A DNA stretch of 64,000 nt from the NCBI GenBank assembly GCA_964604675.1, contig CAZSAT010000010.1, forward strand, positions 1-64,000, read 5' to 3'. Position 1 is the first letter of the stretch. Every line of letters starts with the position of its first letter. Of the stretch, positions 12,085-20,672 are shown piece after piece. The notes under the pieces were generated by a model. That model saw only the letters and a list, made by a program, of their open reading frames with translations. It ran no database searches and was not told where the DNA came from. Both the position numbers and the translations under genes were made by a program. Origin of the DNA: CAZSAT01 sp964604675 (lineage in GTDB: Bacteria; Myxococcota_A; UBA796; CAJQPC01).

Positions 12085-12566
12085 TGGGCCTCGGCGACCA
12101 GCTCCGGAACAAGCTCGACCTCCCCGACGTGAGCGGTGGCTCGGTCGAGGTCTCCGGTTCGAAGGGTTCCGTGGAGGTGGAGGTGGTGGAGCTGGACGGT
12201 CTCGGAGCCAAGATCGACCGCGTTCGTGTGCGGGTGCCGCGGCCCACGGACCTGCCGAGCCAGGCGGAGCAGATCAGCGAGCGTGTGCGCGGGCTCGGCG
12301 AGCGGCTGGTGCCGGTGGAGGTCGACGAGCGGCTGGGCGGTGGTGTGCTCCGATCCCGGCCCGAGGAGATGCGCGGCGGCTACTACGAGGTCGGCCTGGA
12401 CGGATCCGGAGCCACGGTCGAGCGCTACGGCCTGGGCGACGATGGCGTGCGCGAGAAGCAGCCCTTCACGGTCACGCGCGAGCAGCTGGGGAGGCTGGTG
12501 GACGACCTGGAGGACGGGCTGAGCGAGCTGAAGGATCAGAAGTCCGACATGAAGACCACGAAGTAG
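12084..12566 (+). CDS. Unknown protein, fourth gene of the prkA operon
   Basis: A 160-residue protein (MGLGDQLRNKLDLPDVSGG...) without a family I recognise. It is polar, with alternating beta-rich segments (SVEVEVVELDG, IDRVRVRVPRP) and a charged helical C-terminus (LGRLVDDLEDGLSELKDQK). No signal peptide or membrane helix is visible. The ATG overlaps the spoVR stop (TGATG), strong evidence that it belongs to the same operon and that it may be a lineage-specific partner of the PrkA-YeaH-SpoVR module. Its last 31 bases overlap the convergent membrane-protein gene. Confidence 0.75.
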
Positions 12567-13084
12567 GTCAGGAAGGTCACCACCGAGCCGATGGTGCCGG
12601 CCCATTGCAGCTGGATGGGCCGTGCGAAGGCCGCGAGCGCGGTGCACGCGATCTGGGAGATCACCCACCAGTTGGCCGTCGCAAAGCCGGCGAGCATGAG
12701 GTTCGCCGCGAGGCCGAACAGCGCGATGATGATCAGCATCCCGAGGTAGCGCCGCCGGTTCTCTTCGTGGAACGTGGCCAGATCGATGGTCTCGTCGACG
12801 AGGTGGTCGGGCACGATCAGGGCGCTGGCCAGGTACATCACGATGGTCATCGCCACCCAGAAGAGCACCATCCAGATGTTCCAGTCGTCCTCGTGGCGCA
12901 GCTGCCAGACCGACATCCAGAAGTCCGTGAGCATCCAGAGCAGGATCAGCACCCAGGTGGCGTGCAGCCCCGACCAGCGGAGCTGCTTGGCCTGGATGAG
13001 TCGTGCGACACCATCGAGGACGTGCGCGAAGGCCAGTCCGATGACCAGCGAGAGCAGGATGAGGATGTGCTCGGTGGCGGTCAT
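12536..13084 (-). CDS. Small multi-pass membrane protein
   Basis: A 182-residue protein with about five hydrophobic helices: ILILLSLVIGLAFAHVL at the start, ATWVLILLWMLTDFWM, WMVLFWVAMTIVMYLASALIV, YLGMLIIIALFGLAANLML and VVTFLTYFVVF at the end. A charged loop (DETIDLATFHEENRRRY) separates helices 3 and 4. No transporter or enzyme motif is visible, and similar short membrane proteins are usually annotated as hypothetical. It overlaps the 3' end of the prkA operon convergently. I see no clear promoter in the 186 bases between it and the small gene at 13271. Confidence 0.75.
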   Translation of the reverse strand: MTATEHILILLSLVIGLAFAHVLDGVARLIQAKQLRWSGLHATWVLILLWMLTDFWMSVWQLRHEDDWNIWMVLFWVAMTIVMYLASALIVPDHLVDETIDLATFHEENRRRYLGMLIIIALFGLAANLMLAGFATANWWVISQIACTALAAFARPIQLQWAGTIGSVVTFLTYFVVFMSDF

Positions 13085-13270
13085 GGAGCTTCACTCGCTG
13101 GTCTGAGGGGATCCGTACCCCGCTTCCGTGCCTGGCGTCTTGCGCGGCGCTGGGCTCGATCCGCGTGATTCGTCAGGCGGGCGTCAAGAAACGGCGCTGG
13201 CCGTGCAGCCTCGATCCTCACCGGGCACTCTCTCCTCGGCGCCGCGCCACCCGCTCCCTCGAGGCTCCTG

Positions 13271-13450
13271 ATGTTCGTTCAGATGCACACCCGCCCGGTC
13301 GACCTGAAGCGCGAGTGGCCGGTCACCATCGAGCTGCAGCGTGCCCCCTGGTCCAAGCCCGCGACCAAGCCCGCCGAGCCGGAGCCGCTCGTGCTCGGCC
13401 CGGACGAGGACACCCGCGAGGTGGCCCAGGTGGAGATTCCGCAGGGCTGA
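13271..13450 (+). CDS. 59-residue unknown protein upstream of the oxidoreductase
   Basis: A short frame (MFVQMHTRPVDLKREWPVTI..., ending VAQVEIPQG) whose third codon positions are almost all G or C, as in real genes of this genome. The sequence has a plausible small beta-rich part, a Pro-rich middle and an acidic end, with no signal peptide. It ends 21 bases before the oxidoreductase gene on the same strand. I recognise no family. A weak GAGG lies seven bases before the ATG. It could be a small accessory protein or a chance frame; the codon usage favours the former. Confidence 0.5.
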   Translation: MFVQMHTRPVDLKREWPVTIELQRAPWSKPATKPAEPEPLVLGPDEDTREVAQVEIPQG

Positions 13451-13459
13451 GCCCGCGGA

Positions 13460-13465
13460 TAGGCC
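13460..13465 (+). promoter_or_regulatory. -10-like element TAGGCC, leaderless spacing
   Basis: TAGGCC ends six bases before the ATG at 13472, matching the spacing at other starts in the window. Confidence 0.35.
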
Positions 13466-13471
13466 TCGGTC

Positions 13472-15412
13472 ATGGCCACCGTCTCCTCGTCCTGTCCGCT
13501 CGATTGTCCCGATGCCTGCTCCCTCGAGGTCTCGGTCGAGCAGGACCGCGTGCAGGCCGTGCGTGGCGCCGACACCGGCACGACGGCCGGCTTCATCTGC
13601 TCGAAGGTCGCCCGCGCGGCCGACCACCTCTACGGCCGCGAGCGGCTCACCCATCCCCTGCGACGCGTGGGTCCGAAGGGCTCCGGTCGCTTCGAACGCA
13701 TCGGGTGGGACGAGGCGCTCGGCACGATCACGAGCCGGCTCCTCCAGGTTCGGGATGCGCATGGCGGCGAAGCGATCCTGCCCTACAGCTACGGTGGCTC
13801 GAACGGCTACCTGACCGAAGGGAGCTTCGACGCGCGGCTCTTCCAGCGCTTGGGAGCCACCCGGCTCTATCGGAACTTCTGCGCGTTGCCCTCGAGCGCT
13901 GCGGCCGAGGCCGTGTACGGACGCATGCCCGGCATGCCCTACGCGGCCTATGCCGAGGCGCAGCTGGTGCTGGTCTGGGGCTGCAACCCCCACGCCACCG
14001 GCATCCACCTGCTGCCCCACCTCCGCGCCTCCCGGAAGGCGGGCGGCAAGCTGATCGTGGTCGATCCACGCCGCACCCGCCTCGCGGCCGACGCGGACCT
14101 CCACGTCGCCCCGCGCCCGGGCACCGACCTGCCGCTCGCGCTGGCCGTGGCGGGCTGGCTCTTCGAGCACGGTCACGCGGATCGCGACTTCCTGACCGCC
14201 CACGCCACCGGCGTCGAGGCGTTCCGTGCGGTCTGCGCGAGCTGGCCCGTGGAGCGCGCCGCGGCCACGTGCCAGGTGCCGGCGGCCCAGATCGTGGAGC
14301 TCGCCCGGAGCTACGCCGAGGCCTCCCCCGCTGCCTTGCGTTGCGGCTGGGGCCCGGAGCGGAACCGCAACGGGGGGTCGGCCACGGCGGCCATCCTGGC
14401 GTTGCCCGCCGTCGCCAACAAGTTCGGGCCGCTCGGCGGTGGCTTCACGATGTCGAACTCCGGCTACTGGAAGCTGGACGCCGGCCTCGCCGCGAGGGTC
14501 GCGCCATCGCGCACCCGCCAGGTCCCGATGACCTCGCTCGGGCGCGTGCTCACCGACGATCGGAGCATCCGCGCGCTCTTCGTGTACAACTGCAACCCGG
14601 TCGCCACGTGCCCGGAGCAGGCGCGCGTGCTGCGGGGGCTCGCGCGGGAGGACCTCTTCACGGTCGTCTTCGAACAGGTCCACACCGACACCGCCGAGCT
14701 GGCGGACATCGTGTTGCCCGCCACCACCTTCCTGGAACATCGGGAGGTGCACCGGGGCTACGGCGCGTACGTGTTCCACGACCGCCCCCCCGCGGTGGTC
14801 CCGCACGGGGAGGCGCGGAGCAACGCCCGGGTGTTCACGGAGCTGACCGAACGCCTCGGCCTGGCGGAGCCGGGGGACCCGGACGAGGCGGGCGTGGCCG
14901 CTGCCCTGGCGGCACAGATGGGCATCGAAGGCGCTCCACACCATCCCGATCCCGGACGTCCCTTCCAGGACTTCGAGCCCTGGACCGCCGATCGAACGAT
15001 CCACCTGATGCCGTCGGCGGCCTGGTACGCCTACCGGCCCGACCCGGCCCCCGAGCGGCTCGCGTTGATCTCGCCGGCGCTCGGCCACCTGGTCAGCTCG
15101 ACCTTCGGGCAGCTGATGGAAGGGCTCCAGCCCGTGCAGGTCCATCCGGACGACGCCTCCGAGCGCGGGCTCCGGGCGGGCCAGCTGGTGCGGGTGTTCA
15201 ACGAGCTCGGTGAGGTCGTGCTGCCCGTGGAGGTCACCGACAAGGTGCGCCCGGGAACGGTGGTCATCGCCAAGGGCCTGTGGAAGCGGCACACCCACAA
15301 CGGCGCGGCGAGCACGGCGCTCTGTCCGGCCACGCTGTCGGACTTCGGCGACGGCGCCTGCTACAACGACGCGCGGGTGGACATCGTGCCGGCGGAGGCT
15401 CAGCCCAGCTGA
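13472..15412 (+). CDS. Molybdopterin-dependent oxidoreductase (DMSO reductase family)
   Basis: A 646-residue member of the bis-MGD oxidoreductase family. Near the N-terminus CPLDCPDAC supplies three Cys of a 4Fe-4S site (C-x3-C-x3-C), with the fourth in GFICSKV. Later blocks are typical of the Mo-cofactor domains: IGWDEAL, VWGCNPHATGIHLLPHLR, LIVVDPRRT, FVYNCNPVATCPEQ, VLPATTFLEH, and a C-terminal molydopterin dinucleotide-binding domain (HLVSSTFGQL..VQVHPDDA..RGLRAGQLVRVFNELG). There is no Tat signal, so it should be cytoplasmic. It resembles uncharacterised formate dehydrogenase/BisC-like proteins; the substrate cannot be told from sequence. No electron-transfer partner gene is adjacent. 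The 3' end overlaps a convergent gene by 13 bases. Confidence 0.88.
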   Translation: MATVSSSCPLDCPDACSLEVSVEQDRVQAVRGADTGTTAGFICSKVARAADHLYGRERLTHPLRRVGPKGSGRFERIGWDEALGTITSRLLQVRDAHGGEAILPYSYGGSNGYLTEGSFDARLFQRLGATRLYRNFCALPSSAAAEAVYGRMPGMPYAAYAEAQLVLVWGCNPHATGIHLLPHLRASRKAGGKLIVVDPRRTRLAADADLHVAPRPGTDLPLALAVAGWLFEHGHADRDFLTAHATGVEAFRAVCASWPVERAAATCQVPAAQIVELARSYAEASPAALRCGWGPERNRNGGSATAAILALPAVANKFGPLGGGFTMSNSGYWKLDAGLAARVAPSRTRQVPMTSLGRVLTDDRSIRALFVYNCNPVATCPEQARVLRGLAREDLFTVVFEQVHTDTAELADIVLPATTFLEHREVHRGYGAYVFHDRPPAVVPHGEARSNARVFTELTERLGLAEPGDPDEAGVAAALAAQMGIEGAPHHPDPGRPFQDFEPWTADRTIHLMPSAAWYAYRPDPAPERLALISPALGHLVSSTFGQLMEGLQPVQVHPDDASERGLRAGQLVRVFNELGEVVLPVEVTDKVRPGTVVIAKGLWKRHTHNGAASTALCPATLSDFGDGACYNDARVDIVPAEAQPS

Positions 15413-16059
15413 AGCGCTCGGGCGCGCTCGTCGCTCGCGTCGAGCTCCCAGGTGGTCTCGTCGAAGAGCGTGATGGATTCCCAGCAGTCTCCGTTCCAGC
15501 GCATGCGTTGCCGCAGGTGGAAGCGCTGCGTGAAGAGCACGTAGCGAGCCAGGGCGAGCCATCCGAAGGGGCCCTCCCCCGTCTCCCCCCACCACGCCTC
15601 GAGGCCCTTGTCGGCGAGACGCTGCACCAGGCCTTCGGCGCTGCCCAGCTCGGCCAGCCGGATCCATCCCATGGCGGAGTCGGTGAGCACCCCCTCCTCT
15701 CGAAGCTGGTCCATGCGGTGGTGGAGGGCGCTGTCCAGGGTCTGGTCGTCGTCCGCTTGCCGCTGCTCGAGCCGGGCCAGCACCTGCAGGTCGCTGGCGC
15801 GGAGGAGCACGAGCTGTTCGAGCTCGCCACCACCTCGGTGTTCGGCGAGCAACCAGGCGTCCCGGTGGTATTGACCGGTCGACGCGTAGTGGTCGACGAT
15901 CTTCAGGCGTCGGACGACCAGACCGTCCTGGCGCGCCGCGCCCAGCGCCGAGAGCGCCTGGCCGACGAAGGTGGACGGCTTCAGGAAGTCGTCGAGGAAG
16001 ATCGGCTTCCCGTCGATCAGGATCCAGCTGAGCGCGTCATGCACGCGATCAGTGTGCAC
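15400..16059 (-). CDS. Unknown protein downstream of the Clp-type gene
   Basis: A 219-residue polar protein starting at GTG 16059 (MHTDRVHDALSWILIDGK...), nine bases after the stop of the Clp-like ATPase gene, so the two are likely co-transcribed. It contains mixed helices and strands (QDGLVVRRLKIVDHYASTGQYHRDAWLL; FGWLALARYVLFTQRFHLRQRMRW) and no signal peptide or membrane span. I do not recognise the family. A role as cofactor or substrate adaptor for the upstream unfoldase-like protein is conceivable from position only. Confidence 0.7.
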   Translation of the reverse strand: MHTDRVHDALSWILIDGKPIFLDDFLKPSTFVGQALSALGAARQDGLVVRRLKIVDHYASTGQYHRDAWLLAEHRGGGELEQLVLLRASDLQVLARLEQRQADDDQTLDSALHHRMDQLREEGVLTDSAMGWIRLAELGSAEGLVQRLADKGLEAWWGETGEGPFGWLALARYVLFTQRFHLRQRMRWNGDCWESITLFDETTWELDASDERARALQLG

Positions 16060-16068
16060 CAGAGCGGG

Positions 16069-18423
16069 TCAGGAACGCACCCAGAGCTTGAGCTCGTCCT
16101 GCTCACCCTTGAGCACCACCTCCGTGCCGCGACCGAGGCGGTGGCTGAGCACGAGATCGGCGAGCGGGCCGATGACGAGCCGCTCCAGCACCCGGCTCAT
16201 CGCGTGCGCGCCGGTCTGCTCGGTGTGGCCGTAGGCGAGCAGCAGCGGCCACGCCGAGTAGGCGACCGTGAGCTTCACGCCGCGGGTGGCGAGGCGTGTC
16301 TGGATGTGGGCGAGGTGGTCCTCGGCGATGGCCCGGACCTGCTTCTCGCCCAGCGGCTGGAAGCGCAGGATCCGTCCGACATGGGTGAGGAGCTCCGAAC
16401 GGAACCAGGCGGTGAGCGCCTCGCGCACGGCCGGGGCCAGCTCCTCGAAGGGGTCGTCGGCGCCCTCGCTGGCGAGCCAGGCCTCGATGGCCCTGTGGTG
16501 GTCGTCTGTGGCGCCGATGGGGCGGCGGTCTCCGGCGGTGCCGATGTTGCTGGTCATCAGGAGCGTCGTGTGGGCGAAGCTCACCGTGCGCCCGTTGCTG
16601 TCGCGCACCACCTCACCCTCCATCAGGCGCGCGAGGACCTCCCACACGCTGGGATGGGCGCGGTCGATGTCGTCGAGCAGCAGCACGGCGTGGGTGCGCT
16701 CGCCGACCGCGTCGGCCAGACGTTGCTCGAAGCCGCGGAAGCCCGGCGCCGCGCCGAAGATCCGGTCGACGCGCGTGTCTTCGTCGAAGCGGGACATGTC
16801 GGCGCGGAGCAGGGCGTTGGGGTCGGCATACAGCGCCTCCGCCAGCGCTTCGGCGAAGCGGGTCTTGCCGACGCCGGGGCCGCCCAGCAGCAGGAAGGAT
16901 CCCATGGGACGGCCTGCCTCGCCCAGCCCGGCCGCTGCCGTGCGGATGGTCTGCGCGACCACGCCGACCGCACCGTCCTGCCCGAACACGCGGGCGCTCA
17001 ACAGGTCGTCCAGCTCCTCGAGCCGCTGTGCGAAGGGCACCGCCAGCTGCGCGGCGTCGAGGTCGAGGTCACGGGCCACCGTGGCGGCCACCTGCTCGCG
17101 ACCCACGGTGGCTTCCTGTGCCTGCCACGTGCGCGCGGCGGAGCGGTCCAGCAGGCGCAAGGCGTTGGCGGGCAGCTTGCCCGGCAGGTGGTGCGCGGCG
17201 AGCTCCACGGCTGCACGGGCCGCCGAGTCGTGCACGGGCAGGCCGTAGTGTTGGGCGAGGCGTTGCCTCGCGGCGTCCACGACCGTGACGGCCTCCTCCT
17301 CGGTCAACGCACCGAGGGGGACCGCGGTCAGGAGCTCGGACAAGGGCCTGCCGAGGGCATCCCACTCGCTGGGCGACAGGGTGATCACGAGCTGGAACGA
17401 ACCCTCCATCAGGCCCGGCTCGAGCACGGAGGCCGCCTCGTCGCAGAGGGCGTTGGCATCGCCCAGCAGCAACCGGGGGTCGTCGAGGTAGATCACGACC
17501 CTGCCAAACTCCTCTCGCAGCGCGGAGAGCGTGGCGGCCAGGCGGGTGGCCACCGTGCCGTCGTGCCGCCGGGCGGCCTGAGCGAGCTGTGGAAGGCTCA
17601 GGCGAAGCACCTCTGCGGGGTGCGCGAGGCGCCCCTGCGGCGCCTGGGTGGCGTTCTCGCGTCCGAGGCGCCAGGCCAGGGACTGGAGCACGGGCTCGGC
17701 AGCGGCGGCGTCGTCGACGACCAGGGCGACGCTGCTCCGTCCGGACAGAGCGAGGGTCTCGGCGGCCTGAACGACCGGAACGGTGTCGGCGAGCAAGGAG
17801 GCGCTGTCCAGCGGTCCGCTGTCGGTCTCGTAGGCCCGGAGGAAGACCCCGTGGCGCTCACCGATCTCGGCCAGGCGGGCGAAGGGGGGCGTGCGCGGCG
17901 GCGGTGGCGGCGCGGCGGCCGGAGAGGCCCCTTCCTCCAGCTCGTCGAGCTCGAGCTCGAGCTCACCCAGGGTGCCCTCGTCGCTGACGGGCTCGTCGCT
18001 GGCGGCCATCAGGCGGGCGACCATCGACTCGGTGGGCAGCTCTTCGCGCTCGACGAACATCGCGAGGATGGACCCGGGACGCTTCAGGAGCGACGCGATG
18101 AGCTGGGGCGTTCCGAACGCGAGGCCCTCGGCCTCCGCTTCCCGCTGGCCGGTCTGCCACGCGCGCACCAGGGGCTCGGCCCACTCCAGGTTCGTGGGCG
18201 CGGACGTCTCGCCGTACTGGGCGATGCCGAGCGCGAAGGTGAGCAGGCGCTCGACGATGCGCGAGGGGTGCAGGCGTCGTTCCTTGAAGAGGTCGATCAA
18301 GGCGCCGGCGGGGCGACGGGCTGCAGCCAGGAAGACGTGCCACGGCTCGAGCTCGTGGGCACCGACGGCGCGCGCTTCCTCGACGGCTTCGGCGATGAGG
18401 GCGTGGTAGTCCTGGGTGGTCAT
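16069..18423 (-). CDS. ClpA/ClpB-like AAA+ ATPase with degenerate first ATPase domain
   Basis: A 784-residue Clp/Hsp100-type protein. The N-terminus (about residues 1-150) resembles the two-repeat Clp N domain. After an acidic linker and a Pro run (about 160-185) comes a region with the layout of the first AAA+ domain but without a usable P-loop: the expected GxxGxGKT is VALVVDDAAAAEPVL and the Walker B strand is VVIYLDDPRLLL. The second domain is intact: GGPGVGKTRFAEALA at 514-528, LLLDDIDRAHPS near 580, TSNIG sensor 1 and a GAHAMSRVLERL sensor 2-like helix. There is no ClpB coiled-coil middle domain. It may be an unfoldase with one working ring; a ClpP-docking loop is uncertain. An inverted repeat lies directly upstream of the ATG. 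Confidence 0.85.
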   Translation of the reverse strand: MTTQDYHALIAEAVEEARAVGAHELEPWHVFLAAARRPAGALIDLFKERRLHPSRIVERLLTFALGIAQYGETSAPTNLEWAEPLVRAWQTGQREAEAEGLAFGTPQLIASLLKRPGSILAMFVEREELPTESMVARLMAASDEPVSDEGTLGELELELDELEEGASPAAAPPPPPRTPPFARLAEIGERHGVFLRAYETDSGPLDSASLLADTVPVVQAAETLALSGRSSVALVVDDAAAAEPVLQSLAWRLGRENATQAPQGRLAHPAEVLRLSLPQLAQAARRHDGTVATRLAATLSALREEFGRVVIYLDDPRLLLGDANALCDEAASVLEPGLMEGSFQLVITLSPSEWDALGRPLSELLTAVPLGALTEEEAVTVVDAARQRLAQHYGLPVHDSAARAAVELAAHHLPGKLPANALRLLDRSAARTWQAQEATVGREQVAATVARDLDLDAAQLAVPFAQRLEELDDLLSARVFGQDGAVGVVAQTIRTAAAGLGEAGRPMGSFLLLGGPGVGKTRFAEALAEALYADPNALLRADMSRFDEDTRVDRIFGAAPGFRGFEQRLADAVGERTHAVLLLDDIDRAHPSVWEVLARLMEGEVVRDSNGRTVSFAHTTLLMTSNIGTAGDRRPIGATDDHHRAIEAWLASEGADDPFEELAPAVREALTAWFRSELLTHVGRILRFQPLGEKQVRAIAEDHLAHIQTRLATRGVKLTVAYSAWPLLLAYGHTEQTGAHAMSRVLERLVIGPLADLVLSHRLGRGTEVVLKGEQDELKLWVRS

Positions 18424-18425
18424 GC

Positions 18426-18444
18426 AAGCCTCCGCCGGAGGCTT
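18426..18444. promoter_or_regulatory. 19-base inverted repeat in the clp-like / hydrolase divergent region
   Basis: AAGCCTCCG-C-CGGAGGCTT is a perfect inverted repeat with nine-base arms, two bases upstream of the clp-like ATG (18423) and inside the 46-base divergent region. It could be an operator or a hairpin masking the clp-like translation start. A TAAGCC element for the minus strand (18440-18445) overlaps its right arm. Confidence 0.45.
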
Positions 18445-18457
18445 AACGCCCGCACGT

Positions 18458-18463
18458 TAGGCG
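18458..18463 (+). promoter_or_regulatory. -10-like element TAGGCG, leaderless spacing
   Basis: TAGGCG ends six bases before the GTG at 18470, heading the four-gene operon 18470-21961. Confidence 0.4.
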
Positions 18464-18469
18464 GCAGCC

Positions 18470-19171
18470 GTGACCGCCCTCCTGTCGATCGCCCTGGCCG
18501 CTCCGTGGACGATGACCGACGTCGACGTGGAGCATGGCGGGGATCCGGTGGTGCTCGTGGTCACGCCGGGTGTGGAACCGGAGGCGTTCACCGGGTGGTC
18601 GCTGGCGCTGCGCCGCCGTGGCCTCGACGTGCACCTGGCGACCCTGGAGCCGACGACCGGACCCGAGGAGGCGATCCACGAGCTGCACGCGGCCCTCGAC
18701 GAGCTGGAGGCGTCGCTCGGACCGCTGAAGCTGGCGGGGCACGGCTACGGCGGGCTGCTGGTGCTGCTCAGCGGGTACGCCCCGGAGCGGCTCGCGCTGA
18801 TCGCCGTACCCCTGGCGGCGCAGCCCGTGGCGGTGCTGGCGAAGGGCGGGGATCACGGCCTGCCCTGGCCCGATGAGCTCGTGGGGGACTACCCGGCTGG
18901 ACCGATCCATCCGGACCTCTCCGCCGCGTTCGCGGCCTGGGCGGCCGAGCTACCGGGCTACCGCGTGCCGGATTGTCCGGTGCTAGTGGCCTCCGGCAAC
19001 CGCGACGTGGTCGCGCCCCCGGAGGTGGTCCGTCCCCCCAGCCAGGGCTGGCCGGACCGCAGCTGGGACCGACTCGGCTTCCTCGCCCTCGAGCCCGAAC
19101 GGCTCCACATGGAGGTCCTTGCCCACGAGGGCCTGGCCACCACGGTCGCCCGCTTCCTGGACGCGCCATGA
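18470..19171 (+). CDS. Alpha/beta-hydrolase-fold protein lacking the nucleophile Ser
   Basis: A 233-residue protein with an alpha/beta-hydrolase layout: VVLVVTPGVEPEAF near the N-terminus, GLDVHLATL, the nucleophile-elbow region LAGHGYGGLLVLL and a CPVLVASGNRDVV strand. In active hydrolases the elbow is GxSxG, so here the expected Ser is Gly (GHGYGG), which argues against Ser-type hydrolysis. The first residues (MTALLSIALAAPW) look like a short signal peptide. GTG at 18470 is chosen by the element six bases upstream. It overlaps the next gene, an intact hydrolase, as ATGA; the pair may form an active/inactive heteromer, which is inference. Confidence 0.65.
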   Translation: MTALLSIALAAPWTMTDVDVEHGGDPVVLVVTPGVEPEAFTGWSLALRRRGLDVHLATLEPTTGPEEAIHELHAALDELEASLGPLKLAGHGYGGLLVLLSGYAPERLALIAVPLAAQPVAVLAKGGDHGLPWPDELVGDYPAGPIHPDLSAAFAAWAAELPGYRVPDCPVLVASGNRDVVAPPEVVRPPSQGWPDRSWDRLGFLALEPERLHMEVLAHEGLATTVARFLDAP

Positions 19172-20181
19172 TCCCACTTCTGTGGGCCTGTGTCGGCGAG
19201 GCGCCCCCGCCCGAGCAGGGCGTGGAACGCTACGAGATCGCCACCGCAGACGGAGCCGGGTTGGTGCTCCATCGCCACCAGAACCCGGGGCCGTCGGTGC
19301 TGTTGGTGCACGGCCTGTCCAGCAACCACTGGACGTGGGAGATCGACGAGGTCCGGAACCTCGGTCACTACCTGTCCAACGCGGGCCTCGACACCTGGCT
19401 GCTGGACCTGCGCGGGCACGGCGAATCTCGCCGCGCCGCGGACGGCAAGCCCCAGCGCTCGGGATGGGTCGTCGACGACTACGGGCGCTACGACCTGCCC
19501 GCCGCCGTCGACTTGGTGCTCGCGGAGAGCGGGCGGGACCAGGTCGGCTACGTCGGGCATTCGATGGGCGGCATGGTGGCGGCGATCTACGCGGGCACCG
19601 TCGCAGGCGGCGACGAGAAGCTGTCGAGCCTCGTGGTGGTCGGGTCCCCCATCGACTTCACGGATCCGGACCCGTTGTTGGACCTGGGCTTGCACGCTGC
19701 GCAGTTCTACGGGCCCTTCGTCGGCTCGCTGCCCACCCAGGCCGGCGCGCGGCTGCAGGCCAGCCTGGGCGGCACCCCGATCCCGGTGGACGCGCTGCTC
19801 TACAACGACCTCTCCGAGCCCTATGTGGAGTTGATGTACGAGCGTGTGGTCTCGCCGATCTCCGGAGGTGAGCTGCGGCAGTTTGGCGCGTTGGCCGGTG
19901 AGGGGGGGCCCTTCGTGAGCCGCAACGGTGACTACGACTACCGCGCGTCGCTGGCCCGGATCCGGAGCCCCACCCTCGTGGTGGCCGGCCGCGCCGACAA
20001 CGTGGCTCCGGTCGACCGCGTGGTGCCCTGGTTCCACGAGGTCGGGGCCGACGAGAAGCGCCTGATCGTCGCAGGTCGCGCGGCGGGCTTTGCGGCGGAC
20101 TATGGCCACATGGACCTCTGCTTCGGAGACCACGTGGTCGACGAGATCTACCCGCTGATCCGCGACTGGGTCGACCGATGA
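19168..20181 (+). CDS. Alpha/beta hydrolase, probable lipoprotein
   Basis: A 337-residue protein starting MIPLLWACVGEAPP, a minimal lipobox with Cys at residue 8, followed by a full alpha/beta-hydrolase domain: VLLVHGLSSNHWTW (oxyanion loop), LLDLRGHGES, the nucleophile elbow VGHSMGG, VVAGRADNV for the acid and YGHMDLCFG for the catalytic His. All triad positions appear present, so an esterase, lipase or amidase acting in the periplasm or at the outer membrane is likely. The substrate is unknown. ATG at 19168 overlaps the upstream stop and its own stop overlaps the next start, both as ATGA. Confidence 0.85.
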   Translation: MIPLLWACVGEAPPPEQGVERYEIATADGAGLVLHRHQNPGPSVLLVHGLSSNHWTWEIDEVRNLGHYLSNAGLDTWLLDLRGHGESRRAADGKPQRSGWVVDDYGRYDLPAAVDLVLAESGRDQVGYVGHSMGGMVAAIYAGTVAGGDEKLSSLVVVGSPIDFTDPDPLLDLGLHAAQFYGPFVGSLPTQAGARLQASLGGTPIPVDALLYNDLSEPYVELMYERVVSPISGGELRQFGALAGEGGPFVSRNGDYDYRASLARIRSPTLVVAGRADNVAPVDRVVPWFHEVGADEKRLIVAGRAAGFAADYGHMDLCFGDHVVDEIYPLIRDWVDR

Positions 20182-20672
20182 AGCTGGTCGAGGTGGGACC
20201 GGCGCTGCTCGTGGACGCCAGAGGGCTGCTGGTGTTGATCGGTGCCCCCGATGGCACCGCCACCGCATGGCGAGCGGCTGGCCTGAAGCCGGGAGGCCCC
20301 GATGTCGTGCTGCTCGGCGCCGGTGTGGGGGCCGAGATCGCGGGGCTCTACGGCGTGCTGACGCTGCTCGGCGGGGTGGTGCGGGAGGCGCCGGCGTCGC
20401 TGCTCCATCCCCTCACCGCGGAAGGTCCGGGGGCCCTGTGCGCCGCTTGGATGCACACCGAGGGGGGCGTGCTGGCCGTGAGCCTCGACGGGCAGCTTCC
20501 CGGCATGGCGGAGGAGGTCGGGGGCCTCGTCATCGCGTCGCTGGATGCGGGCGACGGACGGCTCGCCTGGGCGCTCGCCCGGGGCGACGAGCGCTGGGTG
20601 TACGTGGGCGGTGTGCGCGACCCCCGACGGCTCGCCTCCCTGGAGCGGGGCGCCACGAGGGTGGTGCGTTGA
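20178..20672 (+). CDS. Unknown protein in hydrolase-flavoprotein operon
   Basis: A 164-residue protein (MKLVEVGPALLVDARGLLVLIGAPDG...) that alternates short hydrophobic strands with Gly-rich turns and has no signal peptide or membrane helix. I recognise no family or catalytic motif. It is coupled to both neighbours by overlapping stops and starts (ATGA at the 5' end, TTGA at the 3' end), so it is a genuine member of this four-gene operon. The pattern of strands followed by paired glycines suggests a compact alpha/beta fold. Confidence 0.65.
   Translation: MKLVEVGPALLVDARGLLVLIGAPDGTATAWRAAGLKPGGPDVVLLGAGVGAEIAGLYGVLTLLGGVVREAPASLLHPLTAEGPGALCAAWMHTEGGVLAVSLDGQLPGMAEEVGGLVIASLDAGDGRLAWALARGDERWVYVGGVRDPRRLASLERGATRVVR

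Noticed and set aside
13472..15412. Possible selenocysteine in the molybdopterin oxidoreductase
   Set aside because: The frame is continuous with all expected domains and contains no in-frame TGA.
15280..18876. A 1198-codon plus-strand frame across the Clp-like gene
   Set aside because: It is antisense to the Clp-like ATPase and an unknown gene and has no recognisable domain.
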